Assembly (NCBI RefSeq): GCF_003697165.2 | Contig: NZ_CP033092.2 | Span: 2,852,001 to 2,916,000 of the forward strand | Source: Escherichia coli DSM 30083 = JCM 1649 = ATCC 11775 | GTDB lineage: Bacteria; Pseudomonadota; Gammaproteobacteria; Enterobacterales; Enterobacteriaceae | DNA length: 64,000 nt | Direction of reading: 5' to 3' | Shown: positions 40,028 to 52,600 of the stretch, piece after piece | Numbering within the stretch: the stretch's first letter is position 1 | Layout: each line of letters opens with the position of its first letter | Translations under genes and position numbers: made by a program | Notes under the pieces: generated by a model | Seen by the model: only the letters and a program-made list of their open reading frames with translations | Databases searched by the model: none | What the model was told of the DNA's origin: nothing

Positions 40028-40818
40028 TCGGTCGACTGCTTCGCGGCGGTTTTATGACCGCTATCTACGCGTACCTGTATATCCCAATCATTATTTTGAT
40101 TGTGAACTCCTTTAACAGCTCGCGCTTTGGCATCAACTGGCAGGGTTTTACCACCAAATGGTATAGCCTGCTGATGAACAACGACAGCCTGTTACAGGCA
40201 GCGCAGCATTCACTAACAATGGCGGTGTTTTCGGCGACGTTTGCTACGCTTATCGGTTCACTGACGGCAGTTGCGCTGTACCGTTATCGCTTTCGTGGTA
40301 AGCCGTTCGTTAGCGGAATGCTGTTTGTGGTGATGATGTCACCAGATATCGTGATGGCGATTTCGCTGCTGGTGCTGTTTATGCTGCTGGGTATTCAGCT
40401 TGGCTTCTGGTCGCTGCTGTTCTCGCATATCACCTTCTGCCTGCCATTTGTGGTGGTGACAGTGTATTCGCGCCTGAAAGGTTTTGACGTGCGAATGCTG
40501 GAAGCGGCGAAAGATCTCGGTGCCAGCGAATTTACCATTCTGCGAAAAATCATTCTGCCTCTGGCAATGCCAGCGGTAGCGGCGGGCTGGGTGTTAAGCT
40601 TTACCCTGTCGATGGACGACGTGGTGGTTTCTTCGTTTGTCACCGGGCCGAGTTATGAAATTCTGCCGTTAAAAATTTATTCGATGGTCAAAGTCGGCGT
40701 ATCGCCGGAAGTTAACGCGCTGGCAACCATATTACTGGTGCTGTCGCTGGTGATGGTAATTGCCAGCCAGCTTATTGCTCGTGATAAAACGAAAGGTAAC
40801 ACAGGGGACGTTAAATGA
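40024..40818 (+). CDS. potC: Spermidine/putrescine permease PotC
   Basis: 264 residues, six helices, EAA loop EAAKDLGASEFTILRKIILP. Partner of PotB. Overlaps potB and potD by four bases each, so the operon is tightly coupled. Confidence 0.96.
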   Translation: MIGRLLRGGFMTAIYAYLYIPIIILIVNSFNSSRFGINWQGFTTKWYSLLMNNDSLLQAAQHSLTMAVFSATFATLIGSLTAVALYRYRFRGKPFVSGMLFVVMMSPDIVMAISLLVLFMLLGIQLGFWSLLFSHITFCLPFVVVTVYSRLKGFDVRMLEAAKDLGASEFTILRKIILPLAMPAVAAGWVLSFTLSMDDVVVSSFVTGPSYEILPLKIYSMVKVGVSPEVNALATILLVLSLVMVIASQLIARDKTKGNTGDVK

Positions 40819-41861
40819 AAAAATGGTCACGCCACCTGCTCGCGGCGGGTGCTCTGGCACTGGGCATGAGCGCCGCTCACGCCGATGACAACAACACGCT
40901 GTATTTCTACAACTGGACCGAGTACGTGCCGCCAGGACTGCTTGAACAGTTCACCAAAGAAACCGGTATTAAGGTTATCTATTCGACTTACGAGTCGAAC
41001 GAAACCATGTACGCGAAGCTGAAAACGTACAAAGACGGTGCCTATGACCTGGTGGTTCCTTCAACCTATTACGTCGATAAAATGCGTAAAGAAGGGATGA
41101 TCCAGAAGATCGACAAGTCGAAGTTAAGCAATTTCAGCAACCTCGATCCAGACATGCTCAACAAGCCGTTTGACCCGAATAACGACTATTCCATTCCGTA
41201 TATCTGGGGTGCAACGGCGATTGGCGTTAACGGTGATGCGGTGGATCCGAAATCTGTCACCAGCTGGGCCGATCTGTGGAAACCTGAGTACAAGGGCAGC
41301 CTGCTGCTGACCGACGATGCCCGTGAAGTGTTCCAGATGGCGCTGCGTAAGCTGGGCTACTCCGGTAACACCACCGATCCGAAAGAGATTGAAGCTGCAT
41401 ACAACGAGCTGAAAAAACTGATGCCAAACGTCGCGGCGTTTAACTCCGATAACCCCGCTAACCCGTATATGGAAGGCGAAGTTAACCTCGGCATGATCTG
41501 GAACGGTTCTGCTTTCGTTGCACGCCAGGCGGGTACGCCAATTGATGTGGTATGGCCGAAAGAAGGCGGCATTTTCTGGATGGACAGCCTGGCGATCCCG
41601 GCAAATGCCAAAAACAAAGAAGGCGCGCTGAAATTGATCAACTTCCTGCTGCGCCCGGATGTGGCAAAACAGGTTGCTGAAACTATCGGTTATCCAACGC
41701 CAAACCTTGCGGCGCGTAAGCTGTTAAGTCCGGAAGTGGCGAACGATAAAACGCTCTACCCGGATGCTGAAACCATTAAAAATGGTGAATGGCAAAATGA
41801 CGTAGGCTCCGCCAGCAGCATTTATGAAGAGTATTATCAGAAGCTGAAAGCAGGACGTTAA
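40815..41861 (+). CDS. potD: Periplasmic spermidine/putrescine-binding protein
   Basis: 348 residues with signal peptide 1-23 (LLAAGALALGMSAAHA). The mature type II binding fold shows NTLYFYNWTEYVPPGL with aromatic and acidic polyamine-contact residues (Trp34, Tyr37 region), later NLGMIWNGSAFVAR. It delivers polyamines to PotBC. Ends before a strong terminator. Confidence 0.97.
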   Translation: MKKWSRHLLAAGALALGMSAAHADDNNTLYFYNWTEYVPPGLLEQFTKETGIKVIYSTYESNETMYAKLKTYKDGAYDLVVPSTYYVDKMRKEGMIQKIDKSKLSNFSNLDPDMLNKPFDPNNDYSIPYIWGATAIGVNGDAVDPKSVTSWADLWKPEYKGSLLLTDDAREVFQMALRKLGYSGNTTDPKEIEAAYNELKKLMPNVAAFNSDNPANPYMEGEVNLGMIWNGSAFVARQAGTPIDVVWPKEGGIFWMDSLAIPANAKNKEGALKLINFLLRPDVAKQVAETIGYPTPNLAARKLLSPEVANDKTLYPDAETIKNGEWQNDVGSASSIYEEYYQKLKAGR

Positions 41862-41871
41862 TTCAGCAAGT

Positions 41872-41898
41872 GGGCGGTGGTATTACCGCCCGTTTTTT
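41872..41898 (+). terminator. potABCD terminator
   Basis: GGGCGGT (41872-41878), short loop, ACCGCCC (41885-41891), G, T6. A classic intrinsic terminator. Confidence 0.9.
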
Positions 41899-41918
41899 AT
41901 TTAGCAAGGATGTGGCTA

Positions 41919-42380
41919 ATGAGCCAGGACAGTAGAGTTTTCTTTCGTATATTCTTCGGTATCGGTCTGGTACTGATCCTCATTTCTGTTGTTATCTTTT
42001 ATAACCAGTTCACCTATAGCAAAGACGCGATTCATACTGAAGGCGTCATTGTTGATACCGTCTGGCACTCCAGTCATTCTCATCGCACGGGTAAAAATGG
42101 TTCGTGGTATCCCGTCGTTGTCTTTCGTCCGACGCCAGATTACACGCTAATTTTCAATTCGAGTATTGGCAGCGATTTTTATGAAGACAGCGAAGGCGAT
42201 AAAGTTAATGTTTATTATTCTCCAGGACATCCTGAAAAGGCTGAGATAAATAACCCGTGGGTTAATTTTTTTAAATGGGGGTTTATCGGCATTATGGGCG
42301 TTATTTTTATCGCCGTCGGTTTATTAATCAGTATGCCCTCCTCAAAAAAGACACGCAGGAAACGGAAGTCCCGCCCATGA
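41919..42380 (+). CDS. ymfA: Inner-membrane DUF3592 protein YmfA
   Basis: 153 residues from ATG 41919. N-terminal helix (about 9-30) and C-terminal helix (about 125-145) flank a soluble segment with GVIVDTVWHSSHSHRTGKNG, VVVFRPTP and GDKVNVYYSP, the DUF3592 pattern. Function unknown. It overlaps ycfZ by four bases, so the two are an operon. Its first frame extends upstream without a better start. Confidence 0.9.
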   Translation: MSQDSRVFFRIFFGIGLVLILISVVIFYNQFTYSKDAIHTEGVIVDTVWHSSHSHRTGKNGSWYPVVVFRPTPDYTLIFNSSIGSDFYEDSEGDKVNVYYSPGHPEKAEINNPWVNFFKWGFIGIMGVIFIAVGLLISMPSSKKTRRKRKSRP

Positions 42381-43165
42381 AAAAAATCATAATATTGCTC
42401 AGTTTACTGATACTCCTGCCTCTAACGGCGACCAGTAATCCATTGATTCCAATAATGAAGACTCTTTTTACAGATGTTACCGGTACTGTACCAGATGCTG
42501 AAGAGATCGCGCATAAAGCCGAGCTTTTTCGCCAACAAACCGGAGTTGCACCGTTTATTGTGGTTTTACCCGACATTAATAATGAAGCCAGTCTCAGGCA
42601 AAATGGCAAAGCGATGCTGGCGCATGCGGCATCTTCAATGAGTAATGTAAAAGGCAGCGTCCTGTTACTCTTTACTACCCGCGAGCCACGGTTAATTATG
42701 ATAACCAACGGCCAGGTCGAAAGCAGTATGGACGATAAACATCTCGGCCTTCTGGTAGAAAATCACACGCTGGCTTATTTACATGCGGATCTCTGGTATC
42801 AGGGTATCAATAATGCATTGGCTGTTTTACAAGCACAAATATTAAAACAACCGACGCCACCACTGACATATTATCCGCATCCCGGACAACAGCATGAAAA
42901 TGATCCACCCGGCAGTACCACGACATTAGGCCTTTTTGCCTGGGCAGTTGCATTCATCGTCTTTGCTGCATTTTTTAACTACACAACGCGCCTTTATTAT
43001 GCGTTAAAATTTGCAGTGGCGATGGCTGTTGCCAATATGGGTTATCAGGCTTTATGTTTGTATATCGATAACAGCTTTGCGATTACCAGAATATCGCCAC
43101 TCTGGGCAGGGCTGATTGGTGTCTGTACGTTTATTGCCGCGTTACTATGGACGAGTAAACGGTAA
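42377..43165 (+). CDS. ycfZ: Inner-membrane TPM-domain protein YcfZ
   Basis: 262 residues. Signal or anchor at 1-20, then a TPM domain (VTGTVPDAEEIAHKAELFRQ, VAPFIVVLPDIN, LLFTTREPRLIMITNG) and C-terminal helices (about 175-260). TPM domains are implicated in membrane protein or photosystem repair; no function is known for YcfZ. Overlaps ymfA. Confidence 0.9.
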   Translation: MKKIIILLSLLILLPLTATSNPLIPIMKTLFTDVTGTVPDAEEIAHKAELFRQQTGVAPFIVVLPDINNEASLRQNGKAMLAHAASSMSNVKGSVLLLFTTREPRLIMITNGQVESSMDDKHLGLLVENHTLAYLHADLWYQGINNALAVLQAQILKQPTPPLTYYPHPGQQHENDPPGSTTTLGLFAWAVAFIVFAAFFNYTTRLYYALKFAVAMAVANMGYQALCLYIDNSFAITRISPLWAGLIGVCTFIAALLWTSKR

Positions 43166-43193
43166 AAGAGGCAGTAAAGTTCGCATGTATTAT

Positions 43194-43289
43194 GCCGGAT
43201 GCGGCGCGAACGCCTTATCCGGCCCACAAAACCCGCAAATTCAATTGATTGCGCCCCTTCACAGGCCTGACAAGCGTAGCGCATCAGGC
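43194..43289. repeat. BIME (paired REP elements)
   Basis: GCCGGATGCGGCG...CGCCTTATCCGGC at 43194-43223 and GCCTGACAAGCGTAGCGCATCAGGC at about 43264-43289. Converging ycfZ and cobB flank it. Confidence 0.88.
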
Positions 43290-43302
43290 AATTTTTCCCG
43301 CT

Positions 43303-44124
43303 TTATAATCCCTTCAGCAACTTTTCAACAAACTCTGGCACCACCTGGCTTGCCGGACCGTAATATTTCTCGGCAAATTCATTACCAACCTGACTCGGTT
43401 CAAGATTCAGTTCCACGGTGTGCGCGCCATGCAGTTTCGCTTCGTGAACAAACCCAGCCGCCGGATAAACATGCCCCGAAGTACCAATGGCAATGAAAAT
43501 ATCGGCCATCGACAACGCCATATAAATTTCATCCATACCGAGTGGCATTTCGCCAAACCACACTACGTGCGGGCGCAAGGGTGCCGGGAACTGGCAACAA
43601 TGGCATTTATCTTCTGGCGTAACGTCTCCGGTCCAGTCGAGGACCTGGCCACTTTGCGAACAACGTACTTTCAGCAGTTCCCCATGCATATGAATGACAT
43701 TGGTATTACCTGCGCGTTCATGCAGATTGTCGATATTCTGCGTCACCAGCAAAAAGCGATCGCCGAGAGCATCTTGCAGTTTAGCCAGCGCAAGATGTGC
43801 AGCGTTAGGCTGAATTTCTGGCTGCTGCAGCTGTCGACGACGGGCGTTATAAAACGTTTGCACCAGTTCAGGATCGCGATCAAAACCTTCCGGCGTTGCC
43901 ACATCTTCAACCCGATGTTCTTCCCACAGGCCATCTGCGGCGCGAAAGGTACGAATACCTGATTCCGCAGAAATCCCTGCCCCTGTCAGTACGAGTACTC
44001 TTGGTTTTTCCATTGCTTCCGGCACCACTTTATCTCTGAAAAAAATACGCTGACGCAAACGCTCGCGCAGGCGACGTTTATTTTTACGAAAACGACTTAA
44101 CCGATGACCCCGACGCGACAGCAT
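43303..44124 (-). CDS. cobB: Sirtuin-type NAD-dependent deacylase CobB
   Basis: 273 residues, long isoform from the first ATG (basic N-terminal extension MLSRRGHRLSRFRKNKRR). NAD site GAGISAESGIRTFR, QNIDNLHERAG, catalytic His in IHMHGE, zinc cysteines in VRCSQSG and KCHCC. It removes acetyl, succinyl and other acyl groups from lysines. The C-terminus stops at KLLKGL, six residues shorter than K-12 as recalled; the DNA GGATTATAAAGCGGG differs by one extra T that makes a TAA. Confidence 0.95.
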   Translation of the reverse strand: MLSRRGHRLSRFRKNKRRLRERLRQRIFFRDKVVPEAMEKPRVLVLTGAGISAESGIRTFRAADGLWEEHRVEDVATPEGFDRDPELVQTFYNARRRQLQQPEIQPNAAHLALAKLQDALGDRFLLVTQNIDNLHERAGNTNVIHMHGELLKVRCSQSGQVLDWTGDVTPEDKCHCCQFPAPLRPHVVWFGEMPLGMDEIYMALSMADIFIAIGTSGHVYPAAGFVHEAKLHGAHTVELNLEPSQVGNEFAEKYYGPASQVVPEFVEKLLKGL

Positions 44125-44139
44125 AGCAACCTCTGTTGT

Positions 44140-45051
44140 TTAATCGGTTAGATGTAGGAAGGCCGCACCACGCATTCCCCCCGCATCACCGTGCCGCGCG
44201 CGTTCAATGCGCGGAACACGAGCTACAGGTAAGAGATGACGAGGCAACCTTTCCGCCAGTTGCGTTGTGATTGCCGGGAAATTCGATAAGCCACCACCAA
44301 TGACGACCAGGTCAGGGTCAACAATGGTCAGGATATTTCCCAGACAAACCGCTAATAAATCCAGATAACGCTCAACGTGCGCCCTTGCCTGCTCATCGCC
44401 TTGATCATAAAGCGCAATGATCTCAGGAGCCTGCAACGGTTGATGATAATAGTGTTGATACAGCCACGCAAAACCGCGACCAGACAGATAATTTTCAATG
44501 CAGCCATGCTGACCACAGCCGCAGCGGCGTAACGGGAAATCCAGCCCCATCATGGTTAACGCATCAACCGGCAGACGCATATGGCCAAACTCGCCGGTAA
44601 TATAGCTTTTACCGGTAATGGGTTTACCGTTGAAAATCAGCCCGCCGCCAACGCCGGTGCCGAGAATCAACCCCATCACCAGTGGATATTGAGTAAATTC
44701 ATCATCCCATGCTTCAGAAAGGGCAAAGCAGTTGGCATCGTTATCAAGGCGTACATCGCGATCAAGACGTGCGCTCAGGTCGGCACGCAGCGGTTTACCG
44801 CTGGCAGCAGGGACATTGGCGGCATACAGCGTACCATCTTCTGTTTCCGGCATTCCCGGAATACCGATGCCGACAGAACCTTTACAGCCAAAACGCCGGT
44901 CAGCTTCGGCTACCAGCTCGCACACTGCATCTAAAAATGCGTCATAGCTGTCACGCGGTGTCGGCACCCGCTTTTCCCACTGCAACTGCCGACCGCTATC
45001 AAACACGCCTAGCGCAATTTTTGTTCCACCAATATCAAACCCGTAATACAT
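44140..45051 (-). CDS. nagK: N-acetylglucosamine kinase
   Basis: 303 residues, ROK family. The ATP loop is GFDIGGTKIALGVFD, the catalytic Asp is in LDNDANCFALSE, the zinc motif is CGCGQHGCIENYLSG. It phosphorylates GlcNAc recovered from peptidoglycan. Start at 45051 (MYYGF); a longer frame runs into lolE. Lies close to cobB on the same strand. Confidence 0.95.
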   Translation of the reverse strand: MYYGFDIGGTKIALGVFDSGRQLQWEKRVPTPRDSYDAFLDAVCELVAEADRRFGCKGSVGIGIPGMPETEDGTLYAANVPAASGKPLRADLSARLDRDVRLDNDANCFALSEAWDDEFTQYPLVMGLILGTGVGGGLIFNGKPITGKSYITGEFGHMRLPVDALTMMGLDFPLRRCGCGQHGCIENYLSGRGFAWLYQHYYHQPLQAPEIIALYDQGDEQARAHVERYLDLLAVCLGNILTIVDPDLVVIGGGLSNFPAITTQLAERLPRHLLPVARVPRIERARHGDAGGMRGAAFLHLTD

Positions 45052-45079
45052 TGCCGCTCCTTGTTTTAATGTACTGCCT

Positions 45080-46323
45080 TTACTGGCCGCTAAGGACTCG
45101 CGCAGGGTCAATATTACTGGCGCGCCGCGCCGGATACCAGCTTGCCAAAAGACTCAGCAACAATGCTGTGACCAGTACGTAGAAGACGTCCAGCCAGTGC
45201 AATTCCGATGGCAAGAAGTCAATAAAATAGATATCGCTGGAGAGGAACTGATGACCGATCAGCTTTTCAATCCACTCAATAATCGGGGTAAGTTGCAGTG
45301 AAACAACTACGCCGATAATCACACCACACAGGCTGCCGAACAGCCCTGCCAGCAATCCATACCAGACAAAGATGGCGCGAATTAAACCATCTTTCGCCCC
45401 CAGCGTTCTTAATACTGCGATATCGCCACTCTTGTCTTTCACCGCCATCACTAAGGTGGAGACGATGTTGAAACAGGCCACACCAATCACCAGTACCATC
45501 GCCAGATACATAATGGCGCGGATCATCTGGATATCGCGATACATATAGCCGTAAGTACCAATCCAGCTTTTAATATAAACATAGCTGTTGGTCACTTCCC
45601 CCGCATCGCGTACCAGCTTATTGGCGTTGAAAACATCCGTCATTTTAAGGGCAATACCTGACACGCTGGAACCCATATCAAGATATTGCTGAGCATCGGC
45701 CAGCGGGATCATGGCAAAACTGTGATCGAGTTGGCCACTCAACTGCAAAATACCGGCAATGTGCAAACGCACACGTTTTGGCTGCATCAGTTTATGCTCG
45801 GGATTCGAATTTGGGATCATAATCGACACCCAATCGCCCTGCTTCACTTTCAGCGCATCCGCCACGCCTTTGCCGATGATAATTTGCTGTTCGCCCGCTT
45901 TAAAATTGCGCCAGGCATCCCCCTGAACAAACGAGGGTAATGCGCTCAGACGCTGTTCCTGTTGCGGGTTAACGCCCTTCACCTGGATTGCGCGCAGATT
46001 CGCGCCGCTCTCCACCAGCCCGGTGAAATTGATATACGGCGCAGCGGCGGCAATGCCCGGCACTTTCTGCACGTTATCCAGTGCTTCCTGCCAGTTGGTC
46101 CACGGCTGATCTACCGCCTCAATTTCACCGTGCGGTACTACCGCCAGAATGCGGTTATTCAGTTCGCGTTCAAAGCCGTTCATCGCGCTTAAGCCGACGA
46201 TCAATACCGCCACGCCCAGGGCAATGCCAATGGTAGAAATGACGGAGATCAACGACACCATGCCGCCGCGTCGCCGTCCGCGGCTAAAACGCAGGCCAAT
46301 CAATAACGATAAAGGCATCGCCA

Positions 46324-46324
<1 letters not shown>
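45080..46324 (-). CDS. lolE: Lipoprotein-release permease LolE
   Basis: 414 residues, four membrane helices (about 25-48, 268-290, 320-345, 375-400) with a large periplasmic domain. With LolC and LolD it extracts outer-membrane lipoproteins and passes them to LolA. Contains the MacB/FtsX motif DKSGDIAVLRTLGA. Start overlaps the lolD stop by one base. Essential. Confidence 0.96.
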
Positions 46325-48337
<2,013 letters not shown>

Positions 48338-48478
48338 CTAAAGTGCCTCATTTTCTCATCGGCCTTGTGGGCTGATCTTTATCTGAAAAATAACCAAATA
48401 CAGACAGATACGCATTACACCACGCGACTCGCCCCGCAGGATCAACCGCATGTTAAATAAAAAGAGCGTGTTGTCCTG

Positions 48479-49552
48479 ATGAAACAAAAAGAGCTATGGA
48501 TTAACCAGATCAAAGGGTTATGTATTTGTCTGGTGGTGATTTATCACTCGGTCATTACCTTTTATCCGCATCTGACCACTTTCCAGCATCCGTTATCAGA
48601 AGTCCTGAGCAAATGCTGGATCTATTTCAATCTTTACCTTGCACCCTTTCGTATGCCGGTTTTTTTCTTTATCTCTGGCTATTTGATTCGCCGCTATATC
48701 GACAGCGTACCGTGGGGAAATTGTCTCGATAAACGCATCTGGAACATCTTCTGGGTGCTGGCGCTTTGGGGCGTGGTGCAGTGGCTGGCGCTAAGTGCAC
48801 TAAATCAGTGGCTGGCACCTGAGCGCAATTTAAGCAATGCCTCCAATGCCGCTTATGCCGATTCCACCGGTGAGTTCCTGCACGGGATGATCACCGCCAG
48901 CACCAGCTTGTGGTATCTGTATGCGTTAATTGTCTATTTCGTGATATGTAAAATTTTTAACCGCCTGGCCCTGCCGTTATTTGTTCTGTTTATACTGATG
49001 AGTGTGGCTGTTAATTTCGTACCCACACCGTGGTGGGGAATGAACAGTGTGAGCCGCAATTTGCCTTATTACAGCCTTGGCGCATGGTTTGGCGCAACAT
49101 TAATGACCTGTGTTAAAGCGGTACCGTTGCGCCGCCATCTGCTGATGGCTTCTTTGCTGGCCGTTCTGGCGGTCGGTGCCTGGTTGTTTAATATCTCGCT
49201 GCTGTTGTCGCTGGTATCGATTGTGGTGATCATGAAGCTGTTTTATCAGTACGAACAACGTTTCGGTATGCGCTCCACCAGCCTGCTGAATGTGATTGGT
49301 TCCAACACCATTGCTATCTACACCACCCATCGCATTCTGGTTGAAATATTCAGCTTAACTCTGCTTGCGCAAATGAACGCAGCACGCTGGTCGCCGCAAG
49401 TCGAACTGACACTCCTGCTGGTTTACCCCTTTGTTAGTTTGTTCATCTGTACTGTTGCGGGCTTGCTGGTAAGAAAACTTTCACAGCGCGCATTCAGCGA
49501 TCTGTTGTTCTCCCCGCCTTCTCTGCCCGCGGCCGTCAGTTACTCCCGCTAA
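48479..49552 (+). CDS. ycfT: Inner-membrane acyltransferase-3 protein YcfT
   Basis: 357 residues with about ten membrane helices. The acyltransferase-3 pattern is visible: WINQIKGLCICLVVIYHSVITF at the N-terminus (His in VIYHS), FRMPVFFFISGYLI, and WYLYALI. Substrate unknown. Lies between divergent lolC and mfd, followed by a GC-rich hairpin (49565-49580) without T-run. Confidence 0.93.
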   Translation: MKQKELWINQIKGLCICLVVIYHSVITFYPHLTTFQHPLSEVLSKCWIYFNLYLAPFRMPVFFFISGYLIRRYIDSVPWGNCLDKRIWNIFWVLALWGVVQWLALSALNQWLAPERNLSNASNAAYADSTGEFLHGMITASTSLWYLYALIVYFVICKIFNRLALPLFVLFILMSVAVNFVPTPWWGMNSVSRNLPYYSLGAWFGATLMTCVKAVPLRRHLLMASLLAVLAVGAWLFNISLLLSLVSIVVIMKLFYQYEQRFGMRSTSLLNVIGSNTIAIYTTHRILVEIFSLTLLAQMNAARWSPQVELTLLLVYPFVSLFICTVAGLLVRKLSQRAFSDLLFSPPSLPAAVSYSR

Positions 49553-49679
49553 GCCATCGCCCCAGCCGGGGCGATTCAATTTGCTAAACCATGTCGATTA
49601 CGGATAATGAACAGCATTGCTTATCAGAGATATGCCCCCATATGTTGAGGCATATCCTAACGAGAATCTGACAACCGTT

Positions 49680-52600
49680 ATGCCTGAACAATATCGTTAT
49701 ACGCTGCCCGTCAAAGCGGGTGAGCAGCGTCTGCTGGGCGAGTTAACTGGCGCTGCCTGCGCAACGCTGGTAGCGGAAATTGCCGAACGTCACGCCGGAC
49801 CAGTGGTGCTTATTGCGCCAGATATGCAAAATGCTCTGCGTTTGCATGATGAAATCAGCCAGTTCACCGATCAGATGGTGATGAACCTGGCGGACTGGGA
49901 AACCCTCCCTTACGACAGTTTTTCGCCTCATCAGGACATTATCTCCTCGCGCCTTTCCACCCTTTACCAGCTACCGACGATGCAGCGTGGCGTACTGATT
50001 GTTCCGGTGAATACGCTTATGCAGCGCGTTTGCCCGCACAGTTTTCTCCACGGTCATGCGCTGGTGATGAAAAAAGGTCAGCGCCTGTCACGAGATGCAT
50101 TACGAACCCAACTGGACAGCGCCGGTTATCGCCATGTTGACCAGGTGATGGAGCACGGCGAATACGCCACGCGCGGCGCGTTGCTGGATCTCTTCCCGAT
50201 GGGGAGTGAGCTGCCTTATCGTCTTGATTTCTTTGATGATGAAATCGACAGCCTGCGGGTGTTTGACGTCGATAGCCAGCGCACGCTGGAGGAAGTAGAA
50301 GCGATCAATCTGCTTCCCGCGCACGAATTTCCGACCGATAAAGCGGCAATTGAACTGTTCCGCAGCCAGTGGCGTGATACCTTCGAAGTGAAGCGCGACC
50401 CGGAACATATTTATCAGCAAGTGAGTAAAGGCACATTACCTGCCGGGATCGAGTACTGGCAGCCGCTATTCTTCAGCGAACCGCTGCCGCCACTGTTCAG
50501 TTATTTCCCTGCCAATACGCTGTTGGTGAATACTGGCGATCTGGAAAACAGTGCCGAACGTTTCCAGGCTGACACGCTGGCGCGTTTTGAGAATCGCGGC
50601 GTCGACCCAATGCGCCCACTGTTGCCACCACAATCGCTCTGGCTGCGGGTGGATGAGCTCTTTTCAGAGCTGAAAAACTGGCCGCGTGTGCAGCTAAAAA
50701 CTGAACATTTACCGACAAAAGCAGCGAATGCCAATTTAGGTTTCCAGAAACTGCCAGACCTGGCCATTCAGGCACAACAAAAAGCGCCGCTGGATGCGCT
50801 GCGTAAGTTCCTCGAGACTTTCGACGGTCCGGTGGTGTTCTCGGTAGAAAGTGAAGGTCGCCGTGAAGCGCTGGGTGAACTGCTCGCGCGAATTAAAATT
50901 GCTCCGCAACGCATTATGCGTCTTGATGAAGCCAGCGACCGTGGGCGTTATCTGATGATTGGCGCTGCCGAACATGGTTTTGTCGATACGATGCGTAACC
51001 TGGCGCTGATTTGCGAAAGCGATCTGCTCGGTGAACGCGTTGCCCGTCGTCGTCAGGATTCTCGCCGCGCCATCAACCCCGATACACTGATCCGTAACCT
51101 TGCGGAGCTGCATATTGGTCAGCCGGTGGTCCATCTGGAGCACGGCGTCGGTCGTTATGCCGGAATGACCACGCTCGAAGCTGGAGGCATTACTGGCGAG
51201 TATTTGATGCTCACCTATGCCAACGACGCCAAACTGTATGTTCCGGTGTCGTCACTGCATCTGATTAGCCGTTACGCGGGTGGCGCAGAAGAAAACGCAC
51301 CACTGCATAAACTTGGTGGCGATGCCTGGTCACGCGCACGGCAGAAAGCGGCGGAAAAAGTGCGTGATGTGGCGGCGGAATTGCTGGATATCTACGCGCA
51401 ACGCGCCGCCAAAGAGGGCTTCGCGTTTAAACACGATCGTGAGCAGTATCAGTTATTCTGCGACAGCTTCCCGTTTGAAACCACGCCGGATCAGGCTCAA
51501 GCCATTAATGCGGTGCTTAGCGACATGTGTCAGCCGCTGGCAATGGATCGTCTGGTGTGCGGCGATGTTGGCTTTGGTAAAACAGAAGTGGCGATGCGCG
51601 CCGCTTTCCTGGCGGTAGATAACCACAAACAGGTGGCGGTGCTGGTGCCTACCACCCTTCTCGCGCAGCAGCATTACGACAACTTCCGCGACCGTTTCGC
51701 CAACTGGCCGGTACGTATCGAAATGATCTCCCGTTTCCGCAGCGCCAAAGAGCAGACGCAAATCCTTGCGGAAGTGGCGGAAGGGAAAATCGATATTCTG
51801 ATCGGTACGCACAAACTGCTGCAAAGTGACGTCAAGTTTAAAGATTTAGGCCTGCTGATTGTCGATGAAGAACACCGCTTCGGGGTGCGTCATAAAGAGC
51901 GCATTAAAGCGATGCGCGCGAACGTGGATATTCTGACGCTTACCGCAACGCCGATCCCACGTACGCTGAATATGGCAATGAGCGGAATGCGCGATCTGTC
52001 GATTATCGCCACGCCGCCCGCCCGTCGTCTGGCAGTTAAAACCTTTGTCCGTGAGTATGACAGTCTGGTGGTCCGGGAGGCGATCCTGCGTGAAATTTTG
52101 CGCGGAGGACAGGTTTATTATCTCTACAATGATGTGGAAAACATCCAGAAAGCCGCCGAACGGCTGGCAGAACTGGTACCTGAAGCGCGGATTGCCATCG
52201 GTCACGGGCAAATGCGTGAGCGCGAACTGGAACGGGTGATGAATGATTTCCATCATCAACGTTTCAACGTGCTGGTTTGTACCACCATTATCGAAACCGG
52301 GATCGACATTCCTACCGCCAACACCATTATCATTGAACGCGCGGATCACTTCGGTCTGGCACAGTTGCACCAGTTGCGCGGTCGCGTCGGGCGTTCTCAC
52401 CACCAGGCATATGCATGGCTACTGACGCCGCATCCAAAAGCGATGACTACCGATGCGCAAAAACGTCTTGAAGCGATTGCCTCGCTGGAAGATCTCGGTG
52501 CAGGTTTTGCGCTGGCAACGCACGATCTGGAGATCCGCGGCGCAGGTGAACTGCTTGGCGAAGAACAAAGCGGCTCAATGGAAACCATCGGTTTCTCGCT

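Noticed and set aside
43194..43289. Repeated palindromic sequence as a CRISPR array
   Set aside because: Units are imperfect, inverted REP elements without regular spacers; same for 56173-56260 and 57852-57967.
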